Assembly: GCF_003584565.2 (NCBI RefSeq)
Contig: NZ_CP031010.1
Location: 1,116,001-1,180,000, forward strand
Length of the DNA stretch: 64,000 nucleotides
Reading direction: 5' to 3'
Source of the DNA: Alteromonas sp. RKMC-009
GTDB lineage: Bacteria > Pseudomonadota > Gammaproteobacteria > Enterobacterales > Alteromonadaceae
This document shows, piece by piece, positions 36,424 through 45,030 of the stretch. A program made the position numbers and the translations under genes. Below the pieces are notes generated by a model. That model did not search any database, had not been told where the DNA came from, and saw only the letters and a program-made list of their open reading frames with translations. Every line of letters begins with the position of its first letter. The stretch's first letter is position 1.

Positions 36424-38588
36424 TGGCGCAACCTAAGTTGTCTGACCCCGCAATCGAGAAGCTGGCCGAATCCTCTGCAATCCATGGCGGCTGTCTGATG
36501 GCCTGCCTGAAAGCAATTTGTGATTTCCACGGCATTACCCTCGTGCCCGATGCGGTTATGGCAGGATTGCCAATGGACAACGGAGAATTATCACCATCGG
36601 TAATGCCCCGCGCTGCCAGCCGGGTGGGTCTGAACTGCAAAGTGGTCAAACGTGAGCTGGTTGAAATAAATCCTGCGTTATTGCCGGCAATTCTGGTGTT
36701 GTCAGAACAGCGTTCCTGCGTTTTAGTTTCCTGTCAGATTGAATCCGGCCAGGCTGAAGTGGTATTCCCTGAAGCACCGGAAACCGTTGAAGTCGTCGAT
36801 ATAGAGGATATTGAGAAGGACTATACTCAGTTCGTTATGTTTTTGCGTCCGGACAGGCGCATCGGAAAACCGGCATCGGTATCCAATTCTCAAAAAGGTG
36901 TGCACTGGCTCTGGCATACCGTAGGTTCAGCGGTTTCGCTGTATAAAGATGTATTGCTTGCCTCAATATTCATCGGGCTGCTGTCTCTTGCCATGCCACT
37001 GTTTGTGATGAATGTGTATGACAGGGTAGTGCCAAACGCGGCGACGGAAACGTTGTGGGTACTGGCTATCGGTGCTGCTATGGTGCTGTTTGCCGAGTTT
37101 TCATTACGTATGCTGCGGCATTTCTTTGTTGAACTGGCAGCCAGTCGTATCGATATCACTCTGACGGCGAATTTGATGCAAAAAGTGCTCGGCTTTTCGT
37201 TTAAGGAAAAGCCGGCCTCCACTGGTGCCTTTGTCAACAACCTGCAATCCTTTGAGGCGATCCGCGGATTTACTAACTCACTGACCCTTGTGGCGCTGGT
37301 CGATCTGCCTTTTGCAGTATTTTTTATTGTCATTATTGCGCTGATCAACGGCTTTTTATCACTGCCAATTCTGGTGGGAGGACTTTTACTGATTTGTTTC
37401 GGGCTTTACGCCCAGCGCAACATGGCCAGGCTTGCCAGCAGTGCAAGTGAAGCTGGCTCAGCCAGAAACGGGCTGGTGACTGAATCAGTCAACATGTTCG
37501 ATGACGTTAAGTTTTTTAATGCCGGTCATCATGTGCAGCATGAATGGGAACAGCATTCCATTTATCTGGCAAAACTTAATGCCAAATTACGTATCGCAGG
37601 AACATCGGTTAGCAGTGCTGCTCTATGGATCCAGCAGACTGTGGGCGTGTCTATGATTGTCGTCGGTGTCTTTCTGATCGTGGACGGTGAACTTACCCAG
37701 GGTGGACTGATTGCGGCGTATTTGTTGTCGTCCCGGGCCATGGGACCGCTGTCACAGGCTGCCAGTTTGCTGTCGCAATACCATCATGCCAAAACTGCCT
37801 ATGAAACCCTGTCTGATCTGATGGCCAAAGAAGACGAGTCAAAAGCCGAACAAAAGTGGACGCAGCATACCCGTATCAATGGCAGGTTACACTTCGATAA
37901 AGTGTCATTTGCTTATCCTGAGCAGCCATCACATGTGATTAGCAGAATGTCCCTGACCATTGAGGCAGGAGAGCGGGTAGCTATTCTTGGCAATAATGGT
38001 TCCGGCAAAACTACCCTGCATAAATTATTGCTGCATGCCTATGCGCCGACCAGTGGCCTTATCACTCTGGATAATATTGATTTACAGCAATACGAGCCGA
38101 GCACGCTGCGTAATCAGATTGGTTATGTTCCTCAGGATATCAACCTGTTTACCGGCAGCCTGCGTGACAATATTACGGTGTTTCAGGAAGACTACGACGA
38201 AGACTTTATCTGGGAAATACTCAATGCCTGTGGTTTAACCGACTTTGTTAACCATCATCCCGACGGCCTGAATCTCAGTGTGGGAGAAGGCGGAAAATTA
38301 CTGTCCGGAGGCAAACGTCAGTCTGTCGCTCTGGCACGGGCACTTATCCGTCGTCCGTCACTATTTTTGATGGATGAACCGACTTCGGCCATGGATGCCA
38401 CTGCCGAACAACGTATAAAGGAACTGCTGGACAGAGAAACGAAAGGGAAAACCTTAATTCTGAATACCCACCGGCACTCTCTTCTCTCACTGGTCGACCG
38501 CATTATTGTTATCGATCAGGGGCACATCATTGTTGACGGTCCCCGTCAGGAAGTCATTAAACGTCTCGCTGCTGCGGTTAAAGGCTAA
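36423..38588 (+). CDS. lapB: Type I secretion ABC transporter (LapB-like)
   Basis: A 721-residue inner-membrane exporter. Residues 1-130 are a degenerate C39-like domain (HGGCLMACLKAICDFHG) that binds but does not cut cargo. Transmembrane segments lie between about 160 and 430. The nucleotide-binding domain has Walker A GNNGSGKTT near residue 522, signature LSGGKRQ and Walker B LFLMDEPTSAMD. Its start overlaps the TolC-OmpA stop by one base (TAATG). It should energise adhesin export with the next gene. Confidence 0.93.
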   Translation: MAQPKLSDPAIEKLAESSAIHGGCLMACLKAICDFHGITLVPDAVMAGLPMDNGELSPSVMPRAASRVGLNCKVVKRELVEINPALLPAILVLSEQRSCVLVSCQIESGQAEVVFPEAPETVEVVDIEDIEKDYTQFVMFLRPDRRIGKPASVSNSQKGVHWLWHTVGSAVSLYKDVLLASIFIGLLSLAMPLFVMNVYDRVVPNAATETLWVLAIGAAMVLFAEFSLRMLRHFFVELAASRIDITLTANLMQKVLGFSFKEKPASTGAFVNNLQSFEAIRGFTNSLTLVALVDLPFAVFFIVIIALINGFLSLPILVGGLLLICFGLYAQRNMARLASSASEAGSARNGLVTESVNMFDDVKFFNAGHHVQHEWEQHSIYLAKLNAKLRIAGTSVSSAALWIQQTVGVSMIVVGVFLIVDGELTQGGLIAAYLLSSRAMGPLSQAASLLSQYHHAKTAYETLSDLMAKEDESKAEQKWTQHTRINGRLHFDKVSFAYPEQPSHVISRMSLTIEAGERVAILGNNGSGKTTLHKLLLHAYAPTSGLITLDNIDLQQYEPSTLRNQIGYVPQDINLFTGSLRDNITVFQEDYDEDFIWEILNACGLTDFVNHHPDGLNLSVGEGGKLLSGGKRQSVALARALIRRPSLFLMDEPTSAMDATAEQRIKELLDRETKGKTLILNTHRHSLLSLVDRIIVIDQGHIIVDGPRQEVIKRLAAAVKG

Positions 38589-38597
38589 GGATTCATT

Positions 38598-39929
38598 ATG
38601 CTTATGTCATGGGCCCGCGAATGGCTGGCACCACCTCCGGAAAATGACTGGGTTTTGGAAGCCGAGTGGGCGCGTATTCAGCAGCGGCCACTGCGAGCCA
38701 AAGCGCTGCTTTATGTGGTTGTACTCACAATCACGGCATTAATTGTGTGGGCATGTTTTGCTCCCATCGCAGAAGTAGCGAGGGGTGAAGGCAAGGTTGT
38801 GCCATCCAGCCAGCTACAAATTTTGCAGTCCTATGACGGCGGTATTGTTCAGGACATTCAGGTAAGGGAAGGGCAGAAAGTCAACGCTGGTGACATTATT
38901 CTGAAAGTGGATCCTACCCGTTACTTGTCTTCACTGCAGGAAAACAATTCAAAAAGAAACGCTGTGGCCGCAAAAGTTCACAGGCTGACTGCACAGACAC
39001 GGGCGCAGCCATTGAGTTTCCCGGAAGAGCTCAAACAGGCCGCGCCTGAAATTGTGGCCAATGAAACCGCATTATATTTTTCCAGTGTGAAAGAGCTTGA
39101 AGAAACCTTGTCGAGGTTTGAAAGCCGGATTGCCCAGCGCCGGCAGGATTTGCAATCTTACCGCGCCGAATTGCAGCAATATCAGGACACTTTGTCTATT
39201 GCTCAGCGGGAGCTTACCGTCACCCGTCCGCTGATGGCTTCGGGCGCTGTTTCTGAAATCGATATTCTGCGGCTGGAAAAGCAGGTTATTGAAAATCAGG
39301 GGGCCATTCAACGCACACGGGCTGCAATAACCCGCAGTCAGGCAACCATTGATGAAGAGCAGAACAATCTGAAAGAAGCCAGCCTGAAAATGCAGAACCG
39401 GTGGAATGAAGAGCTCAATGAAGCGGTTGCCACCATGCAATCCTTGCAGGAGTCTCAAACCGGCCTGGAGGATGTGGTGAAACAATCTGAAATCCGCGCG
39501 CCGGTCGCCGGTACCGTTCAGCGACTGCTGGTAAATACTGTGGGTGGTGTGGTGACGCCGGGCAGTGCCGTTGTGGAAATTATTCCTGCCGATGACCGGT
39601 TAATCGTTGAAGCAAAAATCCCGCCCAAAGATATCGCGTTTCTGAAATTAGGACAGCCCGCCATTTTAAAATTCAGTGCTTATGATTTTGCTATTTACGG
39701 CGGTATGGAAGCCAGCGTTGAGCACATCAGTGCTGATACCGTGACTGACGATCAGGACCGAACTTACTACCTCGTCAGGCTTTCCACCGAAGACAAAAAC
39801 GCCCTCAATATGGATATCCTGCCGGGCATGATGGTGCAGGTAGATATCATCACCGGTAATCGTACCGTCATGCAGTACCTGCTAAACCCGCTTATCAGGG
39901 CCTCTTCATCAGCATTAGGAGAACGTTAG
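38598..39929 (+). CDS. lapC: HlyD-family membrane fusion protein (LapC-like)
   Basis: A 443-residue periplasmic adaptor. One transmembrane segment lies near residues 36-56 (ALLYVVVLTITALIVWACF), followed by a lipoyl half-motif (YDGGIVQDIQVREGQKV), a long coiled-coil hairpin (about 110-300) and the closing lipoyl and beta-barrel part (IRAPVAGTVQRLLVN). It links the ABC transporter to the outer channel. It starts 9 bp after lapB. Confidence 0.93.
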   Translation: MLMSWAREWLAPPPENDWVLEAEWARIQQRPLRAKALLYVVVLTITALIVWACFAPIAEVARGEGKVVPSSQLQILQSYDGGIVQDIQVREGQKVNAGDIILKVDPTRYLSSLQENNSKRNAVAAKVHRLTAQTRAQPLSFPEELKQAAPEIVANETALYFSSVKELEETLSRFESRIAQRRQDLQSYRAELQQYQDTLSIAQRELTVTRPLMASGAVSEIDILRLEKQVIENQGAIQRTRAAITRSQATIDEEQNNLKEASLKMQNRWNEELNEAVATMQSLQESQTGLEDVVKQSEIRAPVAGTVQRLLVNTVGGVVTPGSAVVEIIPADDRLIVEAKIPPKDIAFLKLGQPAILKFSAYDFAIYGGMEASVEHISADTVTDDQDRTYYLVRLSTEDKNALNMDILPGMMVQVDIITGNRTVMQYLLNPLIRASSSALGER

Positions 39930-39931
39930 GA

Positions 39932-40522
39932 ATGAAATTTTTCGTGTTAGGAGAGTCGCTTAAGGAGTATGCACCGCTATCTGATGCAATAGCGTGGCAC
40001 GAAGTTTCATTTTCCCTTGCTGCTGACGGGGGAATCTGCTGGGTCGACACCCGTGAAACTGACTGGTTACGCTTTGTGCGGGAAAGCAGTGTGCTGGGTG
40101 TGCATCCTGTGGTGATAAGTCACGCACCCGACATTAAAGAAATGCAGAGAAGCTTGGTCGTCGGCGGACGGGGCTATTGCAACGGAACCGAATTGATACG
40201 CCATTGCAATGAAATTGCCAGTGCTGTCATGGCCGGCGGCATGTGGATCCCCGGCGGACTCGTCACGGCGATGGTTCACCGCCTCAGTGAACATCCGGAT
40301 TATGAGTTTAAAGAAGCGCAGACCGAAGTGCTCACCGAACGGGAAAAGGAAGTTTTGCGGCTTTTACTGGACGGTGATTCTAATCAGGATATGGCGGATA
40401 AGCTAAATATTACTGTCAGAACGGTAAAAGAGCACATGTCGTCTATTCTTAAGAAATACAGAGTGAAAGACAGGGTGGCCTTGCTGCTTAAGATTGGCCA
40501 ATTCAAACGAACTGCCCTTTAA
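39932..40522 (+). CDS. LuxR-family (NarL-type) transcriptional regulator
   Basis: A 196-residue protein. The C-terminal helix-turn-helix (residues about 133-190, LTEREKEVLRLLLDGDSNQ, NITVRTVKEHMSSILKKY) is typical of LuxR/NarL proteins. The N-terminal 120 residues resemble a receiver fold but lack an obvious phospho-acceptor aspartate pocket, as in CsgD/VpsT-like regulators. It starts 2 bp after lapC, so it is translated with the export genes and may regulate the locus. Whether it binds c-di-GMP cannot be seen from the sequence. Confidence 0.85.
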   Translation: MKFFVLGESLKEYAPLSDAIAWHEVSFSLAADGGICWVDTRETDWLRFVRESSVLGVHPVVISHAPDIKEMQRSLVVGGRGYCNGTELIRHCNEIASAVMAGGMWIPGGLVTAMVHRLSEHPDYEFKEAQTEVLTEREKEVLRLLLDGDSNQDMADKLNITVRTVKEHMSSILKKYRVKDRVALLLKIGQFKRTAL

Positions 40523-40549
40523 CAGCGCTGAGAATCCGGAGAGGTAGGG

Positions 40550-42211
40550 GTGAATTTAATTCTTCAAAAAAACGTGCTCACTTTTTTGAGTGTGCTTTTC
40601 AGTATTCTTTGCACCTTTGGCGGTTACAAGGTGTACATGCAACTGTCAGAGCAGGAGCGCGCGGCATCTTTCGATGGACCGGTTAAAGAGTTCAATGAAC
40701 ATTTTAATGAGAATCTGGAGGACATGGAGTATACCCTGCATTCTGTGAATCAGCTGTTTGACTCTTCCTCAAATGTAGATGAAATTGAATTTGACTCTTT
40801 CAGCGGTCTGATTCTGGAATACAACCTGTCCATCGCAGGTATCGGCGTTTTCAATTTTGACTCCCGTGAAATGGGAGCTAAAACCACGTTGCCGGAGCCT
40901 CAGTACTGGCTGGCATCTGATTCATATCCCCAATTTACCAAACGGGAAGTAACGCTGGCGATGAAGCGGAACGTTGATTTACGGGAAGCGTCAAAACTGG
41001 ACAATTTCGCCTCCGACCTTTTCAGTGTTAATGATAGTCAGCAGCAATACGTATTACTTACCCGCATTATGCCAGAACACAATTTATTGCTGGCTATGGT
41101 GATTGATCTACACCGCGCTGCCAAGCTTTCTATAAGTAATAGGATTGTCAGTAATTTCATTGTTTACCGCGAGGGAGAAAACAGAAAAGAGCTGGCTTTT
41201 TCTGATGTGAAATATTCTGCGACGCTGGCAAAACCTTTTAACGGCGAAATCTTCCTGTTTAACCGTGTCTGGCCCATGGTGATTTATCCGCCGGCAAATT
41301 TATTCAACCAATATTACGTAGCTATCCCTGTCATAGCGTTCCTGTTCAGTTTGATGGTGCTGTATCTGGTTTACTTTGCGTTCAAATTACACAAGCTCAG
41401 TGATGACCGGCAACTGGCCCTGCAGGACTTGAAGTTCGCCCAGAGTAAGATGGTTGAGGCCGAGAAAATTGGTGCGATGGGGGGACTGGTTGCCGGTATC
41501 GCCCATGAAGTGAATACGCCCCTGGGAATCAGTATTACCAGTTGTTCCCACGTGAACGATTTGATGCGGGATCTAAAAGAAGATTTCGATCGCGGTGAAC
41601 TGGATCAGGAGAAGTTTGAAGATTTTCTGTCCTCCGGCAAGGAAATGCTGGGTATGGCGCTGGAAAATATGGGCCGGGCATCTAAGCTGATTGCATCATT
41701 TAAGAAAATTGACGTCATTAATGCAGACGATTCCACCAAAACAGAGCTGGTTGACGTGGCCGAAATCGTTGAAAACTTTGTTGAGCATTATCAGCAAAAT
41801 GCCATGTCAACGAAGATTAAATTTGATGTGGAAATTGGCAAGCGGGCACAAATTCATACCTACCCTACTGTTATTACTCAGGTGCTCGCCAGCCTTGCAT
41901 CGAACTCAGAGGTTCATGCGTTTGCGAAGAAGAATGAAGACTGTGTTATTTCAATCCGGGTGTCTTCCTTCGGTAACTCCGTATTACTGAAGTTTGCAGA
42001 TAACGGTAGCGGCGTGAAAAAGAAAAATCTCGCACAAATTTTCGACCCCTTTTATACCACTAACCGTGGTGCCGGTAATGCCGGTCTCGGCTTAAGCGTG
42101 GTGTACAACCTGGTGAAAAGTAAGCTGAAAGGTGAACTGAACCATGGTGCAGTACCCGGAGGTGGTCTGTGGATATCACTACGAATTAAAGACTTAGAAG
42201 AGAAGGAGTAA
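40550..42211 (+). CDS. Membrane sensor histidine kinase
   Basis: A 553-residue protein with a GTG start. Two transmembrane segments (about 7-26 and 255-278) enclose a periplasmic sensor of about 225 residues. The dimerisation and phospho-acceptor motif is GIAHEVNTPLG (His near 318). The ATPase domain has an unusual N-box (ASNSEVHAF), then DNGSGV and FDPFYTTN with NAGLGLSVV. It lies directly upstream of the response regulator gene (3-bp gap), so the pair is likely cognate. The ligand is unknown. Confidence 0.9.
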   Translation: MNLILQKNVLTFLSVLFSILCTFGGYKVYMQLSEQERAASFDGPVKEFNEHFNENLEDMEYTLHSVNQLFDSSSNVDEIEFDSFSGLILEYNLSIAGIGVFNFDSREMGAKTTLPEPQYWLASDSYPQFTKREVTLAMKRNVDLREASKLDNFASDLFSVNDSQQQYVLLTRIMPEHNLLLAMVIDLHRAAKLSISNRIVSNFIVYREGENRKELAFSDVKYSATLAKPFNGEIFLFNRVWPMVIYPPANLFNQYYVAIPVIAFLFSLMVLYLVYFAFKLHKLSDDRQLALQDLKFAQSKMVEAEKIGAMGGLVAGIAHEVNTPLGISITSCSHVNDLMRDLKEDFDRGELDQEKFEDFLSSGKEMLGMALENMGRASKLIASFKKIDVINADDSTKTELVDVAEIVENFVEHYQQNAMSTKIKFDVEIGKRAQIHTYPTVITQVLASLASNSEVHAFAKKNEDCVISIRVSSFGNSVLLKFADNGSGVKKKNLAQIFDPFYTTNRGAGNAGLGLSVVYNLVKSKLKGELNHGAVPGGGLWISLRIKDLEEKE

Positions 42212-42214
42212 ACT

Positions 42215-43762
42215 ATGGGGAATCCATTATTTGCCAAGCAGAAAGCTGCACCAGCTGAGTCTGTGGATGACGCGACAGAGCAGAAAGATACCTCACCGTT
42301 GAAAGTGTTGATTATCGATGATGAAACCGAAGTTCACCGGGTAACCGACCTGACGTTAAAGCGTTTCCGTTTTGACGGCAAGAAAATTCAGTTTTTGCAT
42401 GCGTATTCCGGAAAAGAAGCGAAGGAGATTTTCGAAAAAGAGACCGACATCGCGCTGGCCCTTGTGGACGTAGTTATGGAAACGGATCATGCCGGCCTTG
42501 ATGTGGTGCATTATGTGCGTAAAGAGCTGAACAACACAGCCTGCCGGCTGGTATTACGCACCGGTCAGCCCGGTCAGGCACCTGAGCATGAAGTCATTGA
42601 GCGCTATGATATTAATGACTACAAAGAAAAAACGGAATTAACCAGCCAGAAGCTGAAAACCCTGATGTACACAGGGCTGCGCTCATACCGCGATATCTCT
42701 ACCATTGAGAGCCACCGGAAAGGTCTGCGTCAGGTCATTGAAAGTACCACTAAAATGTTGCAGACCCATGCGCTGAACGAGTTCGCCTCAGCGGTGCTGA
42801 AGGAAATCATGAACCTGCTGCAACTGGACTCCAGTGCCATTTATTGCTCTACCTTCCCGCAAAGCGCCGAAGCCACTAAAGGCCGCACGGTATTGGCAGC
42901 TACCGGAAGTTTGGCTGACATTAAGGAAAGTCACCAACCTGAAGTGCCTGACGAAGTGGAAAGTTGCTTTAAAGAGGTTTTGGCATCTAAACAGTCTCAG
43001 CATTTCCCTTCTGGTTACGTGTTCTATAACTGCACCGACCTGGGTTATGAAAATCTGCTGTTTATCGACACCAAAGGTACGCTTTCTGATGCACAGAAAG
43101 AGTTTCTGGAAATTTACTGCATAAACGTATCACTGGTTTACGAAAACCTGATGATTACAGAAGAAATTTCAGAGACACAAAAAGACATTATCCACATGTT
43201 GGGGAATGCTGTTGAATTGCGCACCAAGGAAGTTGGAGCGCATGTTAAACGTGTGGCGGAAATCAGCTACAAACTCGCGGTTATGGCAGGTTTGAGTGAT
43301 GATGAAGCTGAGAATATCCGCCGTTTTGCACCGGTTCACAATCTGGGCAAGGTCGCCATACCCGATTCTATTTTACATAAGCCCGGAGAACTCACCCCGG
43401 AGGAGTGGGACATCATGAAGTCTCACCCCAAAGTCGGTGCGGATATGCTGAGCCTTTCTAACAAACCCATGATTAAGAATGCGGCGAAGATTTGCTATGC
43501 ACATCACGAGCAGTGGAACGGTGGCGGTTACCCTGAGGGCCTTAAGGGTGAAGACATCCCTGTAGCTGCGAGGATCACAGCGCTGGCTGATGCCTTTGAT
43601 TCCATGGGCTCAAAACGCAGCTATAAAGAGGCGTGGCCGAAAGAAAACATTATTTCAGAGATAGAAGCACAAAAAGGTGAACAGTTTGATCCCCAACTGG
43701 CGGAAATCTTACTGGCCAATTTTGATGACTTCTGGGCTCTGCGTGCCCGCTATCCGGATTAA
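42215..43762 (+). CDS. Response regulator with DUF3369 and HD-GYP-like domain
   Basis: A 515-residue protein. An N-terminal receiver (about 25-150, acceptor Asp in LALVDVVME near 84) is followed by a DUF3369 GAF-like domain (about 165-315) and an HD-GYP domain. The HD-GYP motifs are mostly kept (HHEQWNGGGYP near 430, ALADAFDSM). The defining HD pair reads HN (VHNLGKVAIPD, near residue 374), so a metal ligand is replaced. It could have reduced or no c-di-GMP phosphodiesterase activity. It sits between two histidine kinases. Confidence 0.9.
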   Translation: MGNPLFAKQKAAPAESVDDATEQKDTSPLKVLIIDDETEVHRVTDLTLKRFRFDGKKIQFLHAYSGKEAKEIFEKETDIALALVDVVMETDHAGLDVVHYVRKELNNTACRLVLRTGQPGQAPEHEVIERYDINDYKEKTELTSQKLKTLMYTGLRSYRDISTIESHRKGLRQVIESTTKMLQTHALNEFASAVLKEIMNLLQLDSSAIYCSTFPQSAEATKGRTVLAATGSLADIKESHQPEVPDEVESCFKEVLASKQSQHFPSGYVFYNCTDLGYENLLFIDTKGTLSDAQKEFLEIYCINVSLVYENLMITEEISETQKDIIHMLGNAVELRTKEVGAHVKRVAEISYKLAVMAGLSDDEAENIRRFAPVHNLGKVAIPDSILHKPGELTPEEWDIMKSHPKVGADMLSLSNKPMIKNAAKICYAHHEQWNGGGYPEGLKGEDIPVAARITALADAFDSMGSKRSYKEAWPKENIISEIEAQKGEQFDPQLAEILLANFDDFWALRARYPD

Positions 43763-43774
43763 AAGGAGAGTATC

Positions 43775-45019
43775 GTGTCCAAATCTGTAACCGAATCGAT
43801 GGCGGCGTTACTCAGCCCTGATTTGCTGCGGGCACTCCCGGTACAGTCTCAGTTTCCGCTGCTGGATCAGGCCGTTTATATTGGTGCTGATTGTTATCAT
43901 GTATCAAGCTGGCATGTGAGTGACGAGGCAAGTATTGCCGTGGACTGCATGGGGTGTATTCCCGGCCGTCAACTGGAAAACAGCGTGTTAAGTTCCCTGC
44001 TGGCCTGTAAGGGGAAAAATCGCTGGGCAGAACGCAGTGTCGTTGATGCCAGTTTCTCTGACTGGATGGCACAGGCAGGCATGGCGGACAAAGTTTGCTC
44101 TGTGTATGTGATTGCCGATGAACAGCATGTGGGGGGATTCATTGTTTTGGTAACGCAAACGCCGGTAGATGAAAACGATGCAGGTCTGACTAAATTGCTG
44201 GACGAATTCACACCGCTACTCATAGAAAGTGAGTATCTGAAGGAAAAGAAGGAAGCGGCCATCGAAATGGAGAAACTGTGCAACTTAGGTGGCATGGTCG
44301 CAACGGTGGCTCACGAGGTAAATAACCCTCTCGGTGTAGCGATCACATCTTTGTCGCACCTTAAAGAAAGTGTTGATGATCTTGATAAAAGTTTCAAAGA
44401 CGGAACCCTGACAGAAGAGTATTTCTCAGACTTTATAGACGACAGTAACGAAGTAAGCGATTTGCTCTCGTTCAACTTAGGGCGTGCTGCCAAACTCATC
44501 CGTGACTTTAAAACCAATGCGGTAAACCAAAGCGCTGATGTGCTGATGGCGTTCCCGCTGAAGGGCACCATCGAAAGTGTGCTGAGCAGCGTAAAACCGC
44601 AGTTGAAAGCGAAGCAAATTGAAATTGTGCTGGATTGTCAGGTGCCCGACACCTTTATTATGAAGGGATTTCCGGGAGCCCTGTCTCAGGTGCTGACAAA
44701 CTTACTGTTCAATGCGTCTATTCACGCTTTCGATAAATCCATTACGTCTCCTAAAATTCAAATCAGGGCAGAATCAGCGGATGGCAAGGCAACGATTACC
44801 TTTAATGATAATGGTAAAGGGATCCCTGAAGAGTTTCGTGAAGTGATGTTTGAGCCCTATTTTACCACCCGCCGTGAAGAAGGTGGCAGCGGTTTAGGCC
44901 TACATATCGTGAAGAACCTGACAGAAAACAAGATGCAGGGACAACTGACACTGCAAAGTGAAGTGGGCAAGGGGACTGAGTTTGTTATGGTCCTTCCCGT
45001 TGAGATAGATGCTGAATAG
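43775..45019 (+). CDS. Soluble sensor histidine kinase
   Basis: A 414-residue protein with a GTG start and AAGGAG ribosome site. No transmembrane segments are seen. An N-terminal GAF-like region (about 1-150) precedes the phospho-acceptor motif VAHEVNNPLG (His near 179) and an ATPase domain with NLLFNASIHAF, DNGKGIP and FEPYFTTRREEGGSGLGLHIV. The H-box and following spacing resemble those of the kinase at 40550-42211, suggesting both feed the regulator between them. The sensory input is unknown. Confidence 0.9.
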   Translation: MSKSVTESMAALLSPDLLRALPVQSQFPLLDQAVYIGADCYHVSSWHVSDEASIAVDCMGCIPGRQLENSVLSSLLACKGKNRWAERSVVDASFSDWMAQAGMADKVCSVYVIADEQHVGGFIVLVTQTPVDENDAGLTKLLDEFTPLLIESEYLKEKKEAAIEMEKLCNLGGMVATVAHEVNNPLGVAITSLSHLKESVDDLDKSFKDGTLTEEYFSDFIDDSNEVSDLLSFNLGRAAKLIRDFKTNAVNQSADVLMAFPLKGTIESVLSSVKPQLKAKQIEIVLDCQVPDTFIMKGFPGALSQVLTNLLFNASIHAFDKSITSPKIQIRAESADGKATITFNDNGKGIPEEFREVMFEPYFTTRREEGGSGLGLHIVKNLTENKMQGQLTLQSEVGKGTEFVMVLPVEIDAE

Positions 45020-45030
45020 AGTAGTTGTGA

